7,071 bases of DNA from Actinomycetes bacterium (lineage in GTDB: Bacteria > Actinomycetota > Actinomycetes > Actinomycetales > Cellulomonadaceae): contig JAEWEI010000348.1 of NCBI GenBank assembly GCA_023389545.1, forward strand, positions 1 through 7,071, read 5' to 3'. Positions 1 to 5,362 of this stretch are shown in pieces (position 1 is the first letter of the stretch; each line of letters begins with the position of its first letter). The notes under the pieces are model-generated. The model saw only the letters and a program-made list of their open reading frames with translations, did no database searches and had not been told where the DNA came from. Made by a program: the position numbers and the translations under genes.

Positions 1-18
1 GTCCAGATAGACACTCAC
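1..18 (-). CDS. 5' end of a divergent gene leaving the window (possible DUF4031 protein)
   Basis: Reading the minus strand from position 18, GTG AGT GTC TAT CTG GAC encodes MSVYLD and then runs off the window. The start is placed here because a good -10 hexamer, TAGGAT (minus strand, positions 30 to 25), ends exactly six bases before the GTG, as expected for a leaderless gene. An N-terminus of the form M-S/T-V-x-V/I/L-D is typical, as I recall it, of small actinobacterial DUF4031 proteins, which continue with a PPxWPAHG-type motif. That continuation lies outside the window, so the family is a guess from six residues. The existence of a divergent gene is better supported than its identity. It would share a 32-38 bp promoter region with the phosphotransferase. 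Confidence 0.4.
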
Positions 19-24
19 CGCGTC

Positions 25-30
25 ATCCTA
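25..30 (-). promoter_or_regulatory. -10 element TAGGAT of the divergent left-hand gene
   Basis: The minus strand reads TAGGAT, fitting the actinobacterial -10 consensus TANNNT. Six bases (GACGCG) separate it from a GTG at 18-16, so transcription would begin at or next to the start codon. No convincing -35 box lies 16-18 bp upstream, which is common in actinobacterial promoters. No Shine-Dalgarno sequence precedes the GTG. Confidence 0.45.
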
Positions 31-44
31 CGAACCCGCACTGG

Positions 45-50
45 CAAGAT
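45..50 (+). promoter_or_regulatory. Possible -10 element CAAGAT for the phosphotransferase gene
   Basis: CAAGAT keeps the two most conserved -10 positions (A2 and T6) but has C instead of T at position 1. It ends six bases before the GTG at 57, which gives leaderless geometry for that start and not for the GTG at 51. No Shine-Dalgarno sequence precedes either codon. This is the weakest of the -10 candidates in the window. Confidence 0.3.
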
Positions 51-1046
51 GTGTCCGTGAGTGCCGACGACGTCCTGGGATCCCCGCTCGCGTTCAGCGG
101 GCAGCGCCTCGACTGGCGCGACCTCCCCCGCGCCGTCCGGGGCCGCATCGCCGACCTCGCGGGCGCGCAGGTGACCGCGGAGATCAGCGCCAACACGGGC
201 TTCAGCCCGGGCTTCGCTGCGGTGCTGGAGCTGGCCGACGGACGCGGCGTGTTCGTCAAGGCGGTGTCCCCCGAGCAGAACCCGGCCTCCCCCGACCTCG
301 CCCGCGCCGAGATCCGCGTCGCGGCAGCCCTGCCGCCCGAGGTCCCGGCCCCGCGGATGCTGTGGTCGGACGACGACGGCGAGTGGGTGCTGCTGGGCTT
401 CGAGGTCGTGCACGGCCGGGCCCCGGAGACCCCGTGGCGGCCGGCCGACCTGGACCTCGCCTTGGACGCGCTCGCGGTGCTGGCCGATGCCGAGCCGCGG
501 CCCGGCCATCAGCTTCCCAGCACTGACGTGGCCCTGGCCGCGGACTTCACCGGGTGGCGGAAGCTGCACGCCGCGCCGCTGGAACTGCGCCAGCAGGCCG
601 CCGAGCGCGCCGGCGACATCGGAGCCTGGGCGTTGGAGCACCTGGAGCGCCTGGTGCGCTGGGAGCAGGACGCCCCCCGCGTGAGCGTCGGCGATGCGCT
701 GGTGCATGGCGACCTGCGCGCGGACAACATGCTGATCGACCACGAGCACGCCAAGATCGCGCTGGTCGACTGGCCGCATGCGAGCGTCGGGGCGCCGTGG
801 CTGGACCTGGCGTTCATGCTGCCCAGCGTGGCGATGCAGGGCGGCGGCGACCCGCAGGACCTGTTCTGGTCGCAGCCGGTCACCGACGGCCTGCCGGTGG
901 ACCACCTGCGCGCGGCGCTCGCCGGCATGGCGGGGCACCTCGCCTACGGGGCGATGCAGCCCGCGCCACGGGGCATCCCCAACCTGCGCCGGTTCCAGCG
1001 GGCGCAGGCCGAGGCCGCGTTGCGCTGGCTCCGCGAGCTCGCCTGA
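51..1046 (+). CDS. APH-fold phosphotransferase family protein (small-molecule kinase)
   Basis: This 331-residue protein has the aminoglycoside/choline kinase fold, which moves the ATP gamma-phosphate to a small-molecule hydroxyl in the cytoplasm. Visible motifs: a beta-strand lysine in VFVKAVS (K70) for ATP binding; a likely partner glutamate (E87, AEIRV); the catalytic loop LVHGDLRADNMLID with H219-G-D221 and N226; and the metal-binding aspartate in LVDW (D240), followed by APWLDLA. All key residues are present, so it should be active, and its length suits the family. Such enzymes are often annotated as aminoglycoside phosphotransferases, but nothing here shows the substrate and a resistance role should not be assumed. 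Two starts are possible: GTG 51, or GTG 57 two codons downstream, which fits a leaderless promoter better. It is divergent from the gene at 1-18 and convergent with etfA. Confidence 0.88.
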   Translation: MSVSADDVLGSPLAFSGQRLDWRDLPRAVRGRIADLAGAQVTAEISANTGFSPGFAAVLELADGRGVFVKAVSPEQNPASPDLARAEIRVAAALPPEVPAPRMLWSDDDGEWVLLGFEVVHGRAPETPWRPADLDLALDALAVLADAEPRPGHQLPSTDVALAADFTGWRKLHAAPLELRQQAAERAGDIGAWALEHLERLVRWEQDAPRVSVGDALVHGDLRADNMLIDHEHAKIALVDWPHASVGAPWLDLAFMLPSVAMQGGGDPQDLFWSQPVTDGLPVDHLRAALAGMAGHLAYGAMQPAPRGIPNLRRFQRAQAEAALRWLRELA

Positions 1047-1066
1047 CCCGGCAGCCCAACTGACCT

Positions 1067-1095
1067 GCGGCCCGCGCCGCTCGGCGACGGGCCGC
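1067..1095. terminator. Bidirectional intrinsic-type hairpin between converging genes
   Basis: In the 57-bp gap between the kinase stop and the etfA stop, GCGGCCCG (1067-1074) pairs with CGGGCCGC (1088-1095). The stem continues inward as CGCC (1075-1078) with GGCG (1083-1086), closing on a four-base loop, GCTC. Only A1087 is bulged, so there are 12 base pairs, nearly all G-C. There is no U tract on either strand, as is common for actinobacterial terminators. Placement between convergent genes supports a shared terminator serving both transcripts. Confidence 0.72.
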
Positions 1096-1103
1096 GAGCG
1101 GGC

Positions 1104-2099
1104 TCAGCCCTGCGCGTCCTTCAGCCGGCGCAGCTCCTGCGTGGCCTGCGGGAGCACCGTGAACAGGTCGCCCACGATCCCCAGGTCGGCGATCTCGAAG
1201 ATCGGCGACTCCGGATCGGAGTTCACGGCCACGATGACGCCCGAGGCTTGCATGCCGCCCCGGTGGTGCACGGCGCCTGACACACCGGCGCCGATGTACA
1301 GCCGAGGGGCGATGGTCACGCCCGTCTGGCCGATCTGCGCGTCGTGCCCGATCCAGCCCTCGTCGGTGGCGACGCGGGTGGCGCCGACTGCCCCGCCGAG
1401 CACGTCGGCGAGCTCCTCGAGCGGGGTGAAGTCGCCGTTGGTGCCGCGGCCGCCGACGACGACGACTTGGGCCTCGCCGAGCGCGGGACGGTCGGAGGGC
1501 GCGCGCTCGGCGTGCTCGACGACGACTGCCTGCCGCACGGCGCCGGCCACTGTCACCGGGTGGGCGACGACGGCGGGGGCGGTGGGCACGGCGGCGGGCT
1601 CGGGCTGCGTCGAGTTCGCCTTGAGCGCCACCACCGCGAACGGGGTGCGCACCGCGCAGCTCGTGGTCCACGTCCCGGCGAGGACTGTCTTGTCGGCCAC
1701 GACCCGTCCGTCCGCGACGCGCACGTCGGAGGCGTCGACGACCACGCCAGCGCCGGAGCGCACACCGAGCCGACCGGCGATCTCCTTGTTGTCGAAGGTC
1801 GAGGCGAGCAGCAGCGCCGCGGCGCCGAGCGCGGCGGCCAGGTCGGCGAGCGCGTCGGCGACCACGGGCGTGAGCCGCTGGTCGGCGCCGCCCAGGTCGA
1901 GCGCGTCGACAACCTCGACGCCCTGGGCGCCGAGCTGCGCGAGGACGTCGCCACTGGGGCCGTCGGCGCCCAGCCAGACGCCGTGCACGGCGCCCAGGCC
2001 GCGGCCGATGGTCAGGAGCTCGAGGACTGGCGCGCGCAGCGTCCCGTCCGGGGCGTGGTCGAGCAGCACCAGCACGGGGCCGGCGAGGTGGTTCGTCAT
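1104..2099 (-). CDS. etfA: Electron transfer flavoprotein, alpha subunit
   Basis: EtfA (331 residues) carries the redox FAD of the soluble EtfAB heterodimer, which accepts electrons from acyl-CoA and related dehydrogenases and passes them to ETF:quinone oxidoreductase. Residues 1-165 form the N-terminal alpha/beta domain and about 205-331 the FAD domain. FAD-domain motifs align well with characterised EtfA: VGGRGT (215-220), GATRVATDEGW (239-249, with R242 at the conserved flavin-contacting arginine), IGQTG (256-260), LYIGAGVSGAVHHRGGMQ (267-284, H279 at the conserved flavin histidine), and DPESPIFEIADLGIVGDLF (295-313). An Ala/Pro-rich linker (about 165-180) joins the domains. The ATG is preceded by a strong GGAGGA nine bases upstream. 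The gene lies 26 bp downstream of etfB on the same strand, so the two are almost certainly one transcript. No etf quinone oxidoreductase gene is visible here. Confidence 0.97.
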   Translation of the reverse strand: MTNHLAGPVLVLLDHAPDGTLRAPVLELLTIGRGLGAVHGVWLGADGPSGDVLAQLGAQGVEVVDALDLGGADQRLTPVVADALADLAAALGAAALLLASTFDNKEIAGRLGVRSGAGVVVDASDVRVADGRVVADKTVLAGTWTTSCAVRTPFAVVALKANSTQPEPAAVPTAPAVVAHPVTVAGAVRQAVVVEHAERAPSDRPALGEAQVVVVGGRGTNGDFTPLEELADVLGGAVGATRVATDEGWIGHDAQIGQTGVTIAPRLYIGAGVSGAVHHRGGMQASGVIVAVNSDPESPIFEIADLGIVGDLFTVLPQATQELRRLKDAQG

Positions 2100-2108
2100 C
2101 GTCAGGGG

Positions 2109-2114
2109 TCCTCC
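2109..2114 (-). promoter_or_regulatory. Shine-Dalgarno site GGAGGA of etfA
   Basis: The minus strand reads GGAGGA with nine bases before the etfA ATG, in the 26-bp gap after etfB. It is the only textbook ribosome binding site in the window, and it precedes the only clearly operon-internal gene. It fixes the etfA start. Confidence 0.85.
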
Positions 2115-2125
2115 GGTCGCTGCGC

Positions 2126-2914
2126 TCAGACGAGCTTGTTCTCGACGAGGTACGCCGCCAGTCGCAGGCCCGCCTCGCCGTCGTCGGTGACCAGCACGCG
2201 GTCCTCGCGCGCGGGCCGGGCCGCCGCCTCGAGGACCTCCGTGCGCGCGCCCGCGGCGCCGACGGTGGCCGGGTCGACCCCCAGGTCGGCGAGTGTGAGG
2301 ACGTCGACGGGCTTCTTGCGGGCCGCCATGATGCCCTTGAAGTTGGGGTAGCGCGGCTCGTTCGCCTGGTCGGTGACCGAGACGAGGGCTGGCAGCGGCG
2401 CCTGCAACACCTCGGTGGCGTGGTCCAGCTCGCGGCGTACCCGCACCGTGCCGTCCGTGACGGCGACCTCGGCCGCGAGGGCCAGCAGCGGCAGGTCCAG
2501 CTCGGTGGCGAGCGCGGCGGGCAGCAGGGACGTGAGGCCGTCGAGCCCCGCCATCCCCGTCACCACCAAGTCGACGGGCTCCTGCTCGCCGAGGCGGCGC
2601 ACGGCGGCGGCCAGCACCTTCGCGGTGCCGAACACATCGGAGCCGGCGATCGCGTCGTCGACGACGTGGACGGCCTGCTCGGCGCCCATCTGCAACGCCC
2701 GGCGCACCGCGTCCACCGCGTCGTCCGGGCCCACGGTCACGGCGACGACCTCGCCGCCGTGCTCCTCGACGAGCGCGAGGGCGGCCTCGACGGCGTTCTC
2801 ATCCAGCTCGTTCAGGGTGCCGTCGCCGCCGTCGCGGGACATGCGCCCGTCGGGCTGCAGGGAGCGCTCTGACTGGATGTCCGGCACGTGCTTGACGCAC
2901 ACCACGATTCTCAC
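2126..2914 (-). CDS. etfB: Electron transfer flavoprotein, beta subunit
   Basis: EtfB (262 residues from GTG 2914) is the AMP-binding partner of EtfA and provides the loop that docks dehydrogenases. It begins VRIVVCVKHVPD, the usual EtfB N-terminus. Other marks: NELDENAVEAAL (35-46), ALQMGAEQAVHV (73-84), TGMAGLDG (119-126), RRELDHATEVLQAPLPALVS (160-179, the region of the EtfB signature) and NEPRYPNFKGIMAARKKP (185-202). The last aligns with the human recognition loop, where the anchor Leu195 corresponds to Phe192; from memory, related Phe-containing loops are usual in actinobacteria. An in-frame ATG at 2965 would add 17 residues unlike any EtfB start. GTG 2914 gives the family N-terminus and sits seven bases after a TAACGT -10 element. 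It is the first gene of etfB-etfA and is divergent from glgX. Confidence 0.96.
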   Translation of the reverse strand: MRIVVCVKHVPDIQSERSLQPDGRMSRDGGDGTLNELDENAVEAALALVEEHGGEVVAVTVGPDDAVDAVRRALQMGAEQAVHVVDDAIAGSDVFGTAKVLAAAVRRLGEQEPVDLVVTGMAGLDGLTSLLPAALATELDLPLLALAAEVAVTDGTVRVRRELDHATEVLQAPLPALVSVTDQANEPRYPNFKGIMAARKKPVDVLTLADLGVDPATVGAAGARTEVLEAAARPAREDRVLVTDDGEAGLRLAAYLVENKLV

Positions 2915-2921
2915 CCGCGGA

Positions 2922-2927
2922 ACGTTA
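2922..2927 (-). promoter_or_regulatory. -10 element TAACGT of the etfBA operon
   Basis: The minus strand reads TAACGT, a full TANNNT match, seven bases before the etfB GTG at 2914. Transcription would therefore start at or within a base or two of the start codon. A GGGAGG (2928-2933) lies upstream but is 13 bases from the GTG, too far for a good Shine-Dalgarno site, and would be outside a leaderless transcript. I find no clear -35 box. Confidence 0.5.
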
Positions 2928-2964
2928 CCTCCCGGGGCGCGCGGACCCCAGCCCGCCCGCGTCA

Positions 2965-2984
2965 CAGTCCCGCCTAGCGGACTG
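2965..2984. repeat. Imperfect palindrome in the etfB/glgX control region (candidate operator)
   Basis: CAGTC-C-CGC (2965-2973) is complementary to GCGGACTG (2977-2984) apart from one extra C. This gives eight paired bases around a three-base centre, CTA. It lies roughly 50-70 bp upstream of the predicted etfB transcription start and 85-104 bp upstream of glgX, and is outside both predicted transcripts. A protein binding site is therefore more plausible than an RNA hairpin. No regulator family can be named from it. Confidence 0.35.
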
Positions 2985-3052
2985 CCCAGGCGTCCTCCCG
3001 GCTCCCAGCCGCGGCACGGACCGGGGCCGCATGCGCCGCAGCCGGGTCCGGC

Positions 3053-3062
3053 AGGTGAGAAT
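3053..3062 (+). promoter_or_regulatory. glgX start signals: overlapping AGGTGAG (SD-like) and GAGAAT (-10-like)
   Basis: AGGTGAG (3053-3059) has nine bases before the GTG at 3069 and could act as a Shine-Dalgarno site. Overlapping it, GAGAAT (3057-3062) keeps the conserved A2 and T6 of a -10 box, ends in AAT, and lies six bases from the same GTG. The two readings are mutually exclusive for one transcript: leaderless if GAGAAT is the promoter, leadered if the promoter is further upstream. Either supports GTG 3069 as the start. Confidence 0.45.
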
Positions 3063-3068
3063 GGCGGA

Positions 3069-5342
3069 GTGACGCGGGAGGACGTGCGGGGACTGGCGCC
3101 GGGGCTCGGCGTGCGCGTGACCGACCACGGGATCGAGGCCGCCGTGCTCGCGTCGCATGCCAGCGCCGTCGACCTGTGCCTGCTGGACCCCGGCCCGCCC
3201 GGCCCCGACGGCGCCCCGACGTGGGCCGAGCGCAGGATCGCGATGAGCGGCCCGCACCTGGGGGTGTTCCGCGCGGAGGTCCCCGGCGTGCGCGCCGGCC
3301 AGCGGTACGGCTTCCGCGCGCACGGCGTGTGGGACCCCGCGGGCGGCCTGCGCTACAACCCGGCCAAGCTGCTCGTGGACCCGTACGCCCGCGGCCTGGC
3401 GGGCTCCCTCGACCTGCGGCCCGAGGTGTACGGCCAGGTGGTCGACGACGCGCTGCACGGCGACCCGTACGGCCCGGCGGACCCACGCGACTCCGCGGCG
3501 CACGTGCCGCACTCCGTGGTCGTGGACACCCGCTCGCGCAGCCTGGCGCCGGACCCGGCCACGAACCGTCCACGCACCCCGTGGTCCCGCACCGTCGTCT
3601 ACGAGGCGCATGTGCGCGGCCTGACCCAGCGCATGCCGGACCTGCCTCCCGGGCTGCGCGGCACCTACGCCGGCCTGGCCCACCCCGCGACGATCCAGCA
3701 CCTGAGGACGCTCGGCGTCACGGCCGTGGAGCTGCTGCCAGTGCACGCGTTCGCCTCGGAGCCGCATCTGGCTCACAGCGGGCTGAGCAACTACTGGGGC
3801 TACAACACGCTCGGGTTCTTCGCCCCGCACGCCGAGTACGCGACGGCCGAGGCGCAGGCGCAGGGCCCGGCGGCGGTGCTCGCGGAGGTCAAGGCCGCTG
3901 TGCACGCGCTGCACGCGGCGGGCATCGAGGTGCTGCTCGACGTCGTGTACAACCACACCTGCGAGGGCGGGCTCGGTGGCCCACACGTGAGCTGGCGGGG
4001 CCTGGACCCGAGCGTGTACTACGCGCACGACGGCGGGTTCCCCGCGGCGCTCGCGGACTTCACCGGCACCGGGAACTCCCTGGACTACCGGCGCACCCCC
4101 GTGATCGCGATGGCCCTGGACTCGCTGCGCTACTGGGCGGACGAGGTGGGCGTCGACGGCTTCCGATTCGACCTGGCGGTGACGCTCGGGCGCGGGCCGT
4201 CGGGCTTCGACCCGCACCACCCGTTCCTGGTGGCGCTCACCACCGACCCGAGCCTGCGCGACCTCAAGCTCATCGCGGAGCCGTGGGACGTCGGTCCGGG
4301 CGGCTGGCAGACGGGCCACTTCCCGCCGCCGATGGCGGAGTGGAACGACAAGTTCCGCAACGCCGTGCGCTCGTTCTGGCTCGCCGACCCCGCCCGGGCG
4401 GCGCACGGGCTGCCGGGGCACCGCGTGCGCGAGCTCGCCACCCGCCTGGCCGGCTCCGTCGACCTGTTCGGCCACACCGACCCGCCGCTCATGCGCGGCC
4501 CGCTCGCCTCGATCAACTACGTCACCGCGCATGACGGGTTCACCCTGGCGGACCTCGTCGCCTACGACCACAAGCACAACTCCGCCAACGGCGAGGACAA
4601 CCGCGACGGCTCCAACGACAACCGCTCCTGGAACCACGGCATCGAGGGGCCGCTGCGGGGCGACTCGATCGCCGCCCCGATCCTGCCGCTGCGGCGGCGC
4701 TCCATCCGCAACCTGTTCGCGATGCTGCTGCTATCCGCGGGCGCCCCGATGATCACCGCGGGCGACGAGATGGGCCGCACGCAGCGCGGCAACAACAATG
4801 CCTACTGCCAGGACAACGAGACGTCATGGGTGTCATGGGAGCTGTCGCCGTGGCGCGCCGACCTGCTCGCCACCGTCACCCACCTGCTGCGACTGCGACG
4901 CGAGCACCCCGCGCTGCGCGCCGAGCACTTCTTCACCGGGAGCCCGGTGCGCCCCGACGGCCGCCCGGACCTGGCCTGGTACGACCGCGACGGAGCCGCG
5001 TTCGACCACGACCGCTGGCACGACACGGACCTGCGCACGCTGCAGATGGTGCGCTCGCTGCCCGCCGAGCAGGCCAACGGCGCCGAGGCGCGTCAGGCGG
5101 GCGGGCGGCGACCCGACGCTCCCGCTGACGACACAGTGATGCTCGTCGTCAACGGCGCGCTCGACCAGGTGGAGGTCGTCCTCGCGGCGGATCGGCCCAC
5201 CCTGTGGGAGCTGGCCTGGGACTCCACCTGGGAGAGCCCGCGCGAGCTGCGCGCCGCAGCGATCAGCTCCGCGCTGCATGCGCGCTCAGGGGAGCGCACC
5301 GTCCTGGCGCCGCTCAGCACCCGGGTCTATATCGCACGCTGA
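3069..5342 (+). CDS. glgX: Glycogen debranching enzyme GlgX (GH13 isoamylase type)
   Basis: This 757-residue cytoplasmic enzyme hydrolyses the alpha-1,6 branch points of glycogen or limit dextrins after phosphorylase trimming. An N-terminal CBM48-like beta domain (about 10-120) contains the YGFRAHGVWDP and YNPAKLLVDPYAR motifs. The GH13 barrel follows: YEAHVRGLT (178-186), YWGYNTLGFFAPHAEYA, region I DVVYNHT (291-297), region II GFRFDLA (364-370, nucleophile D368), region III AEPWD (403-407, acid/base E404) and region IV TAHDGF (transition-state D489). AGDEMGRTQRGNNNAYCQDN is the usual isoamylase/GlgX/TreX segment. A C-terminal beta domain ends at YIAR. The reading frame stays open 232 codons upstream, but that extension lies antisense to etfB and has no family similarity. 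GTG 3069 gives the family N-terminus. Residues 662-688 form an Ala/Arg/Gly-rich segment less typical of the family. A TreX role in trehalose synthesis is possible, but no treY or treZ is in view. Confidence 0.95.
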   Translation: MTREDVRGLAPGLGVRVTDHGIEAAVLASHASAVDLCLLDPGPPGPDGAPTWAERRIAMSGPHLGVFRAEVPGVRAGQRYGFRAHGVWDPAGGLRYNPAKLLVDPYARGLAGSLDLRPEVYGQVVDDALHGDPYGPADPRDSAAHVPHSVVVDTRSRSLAPDPATNRPRTPWSRTVVYEAHVRGLTQRMPDLPPGLRGTYAGLAHPATIQHLRTLGVTAVELLPVHAFASEPHLAHSGLSNYWGYNTLGFFAPHAEYATAEAQAQGPAAVLAEVKAAVHALHAAGIEVLLDVVYNHTCEGGLGGPHVSWRGLDPSVYYAHDGGFPAALADFTGTGNSLDYRRTPVIAMALDSLRYWADEVGVDGFRFDLAVTLGRGPSGFDPHHPFLVALTTDPSLRDLKLIAEPWDVGPGGWQTGHFPPPMAEWNDKFRNAVRSFWLADPARAAHGLPGHRVRELATRLAGSVDLFGHTDPPLMRGPLASINYVTAHDGFTLADLVAYDHKHNSANGEDNRDGSNDNRSWNHGIEGPLRGDSIAAPILPLRRRSIRNLFAMLLLSAGAPMITAGDEMGRTQRGNNNAYCQDNETSWVSWELSPWRADLLATVTHLLRLRREHPALRAEHFFTGSPVRPDGRPDLAWYDRDGAAFDHDRWHDTDLRTLQMVRSLPAEQANGAEARQAGGRRPDAPADDTVMLVVNGALDQVEVVLAADRPTLWELAWDSTWESPRELRAAAISSALHARSGERTVLAPLSTRVYIAR

Positions 5343-5350
5343 CGCGCCGC

Positions 5351-5356
5351 TACGCT
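5351..5356 (+). promoter_or_regulatory. -10 element TACGCT for the FAD-dependent dehydrogenase gene
   Basis: TACGCT matches TANNNT and lies in the 20-bp gap after glgX, with exactly six bases (GCGCGC) before the ATG at 5363. No Shine-Dalgarno sequence precedes that ATG, so a leaderless transcript from this site is a good explanation for how the gene is translated. No clear -35 is seen; the appropriate region is within the glgX tail, around the TATATC at 5328-5333. Read-through from glgX with translational coupling is the alternative. Confidence 0.48.
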
Positions 5357-5362
5357 GCGCGC

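Larger units (their letters stand above)
2915..3068. other. Divergent etfB/glgX intergenic control region
   Basis: This 154-bp region between the two start codons is the longest non-coding stretch in the window. It contains the -10 candidates for both genes at its two ends, an eight-base-pair imperfect palindrome (2965-2984), a perfect palindrome CGCATGCG (3028-3035) and a short inverted repeat GCCGG-GT-CCGGC (3041-3052) just upstream of the glgX -10. In sequence this GC-rich, short palindromes are expected by chance, so only the 2965-2984 element is listed separately. No small gene is evident. Confidence 0.6.

Noticed and set aside
15..938. 307-codon open frame antisense to the phosphotransferase gene
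   Set aside because: It resembles no family, and the opposite strand carries an intact kinase catalytic loop (HGDLRADN). It is a GC-bias shadow.
51..1046. Calling the kinase an aminoglycoside resistance gene
   Set aside because: The fold motifs are shared by many kinases of metabolites; no residue or neighbour indicates an antibiotic substrate.
778..2351. Long plus-strand open frames running through etfA and etfB
   Set aside because: Composition is Arg/Ala/Ser/Thr-rich and they lie antisense to two genes with clear ETF motifs.
2912..2965. etfB starting at the ATG at 2965
   Set aside because: It would add 17 residues before the conserved RIVVCVKHVPD start and would cross the TAACGT -10 element.
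3028..3052. Short palindromes CGCATGCG and GCCGG-GT-CCGGC upstream of glgX as operators
   Set aside because: Arms of four to five G/C bases occur often by chance at this GC content; noted only in the intergenic entry.
2373..3068. 232-codon upstream extension of the glgX reading frame, beginning at ATG 2373
   Set aside because: It lies antisense to etfB, is Ser/Thr/Arg/Pro-rich without family similarity, and GlgX homology starts only after GTG 3069.
2925..4637. 570-codon open frame antisense to glgX
   Set aside because: It is Arg/Val/Gly-rich with no recognisable domain. Long antisense frames are expected opposite GC-rich genes with strong third-position bias, and glgX matches its family throughout.
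5204..5362. 53-codon N-terminal extension of the flavoprotein inside the glgX C-terminus
   Set aside because: The family N-terminus begins close to the Rossmann motif; ATG 5363 is 20 bp after the glgX stop and has a well-placed -10 element.
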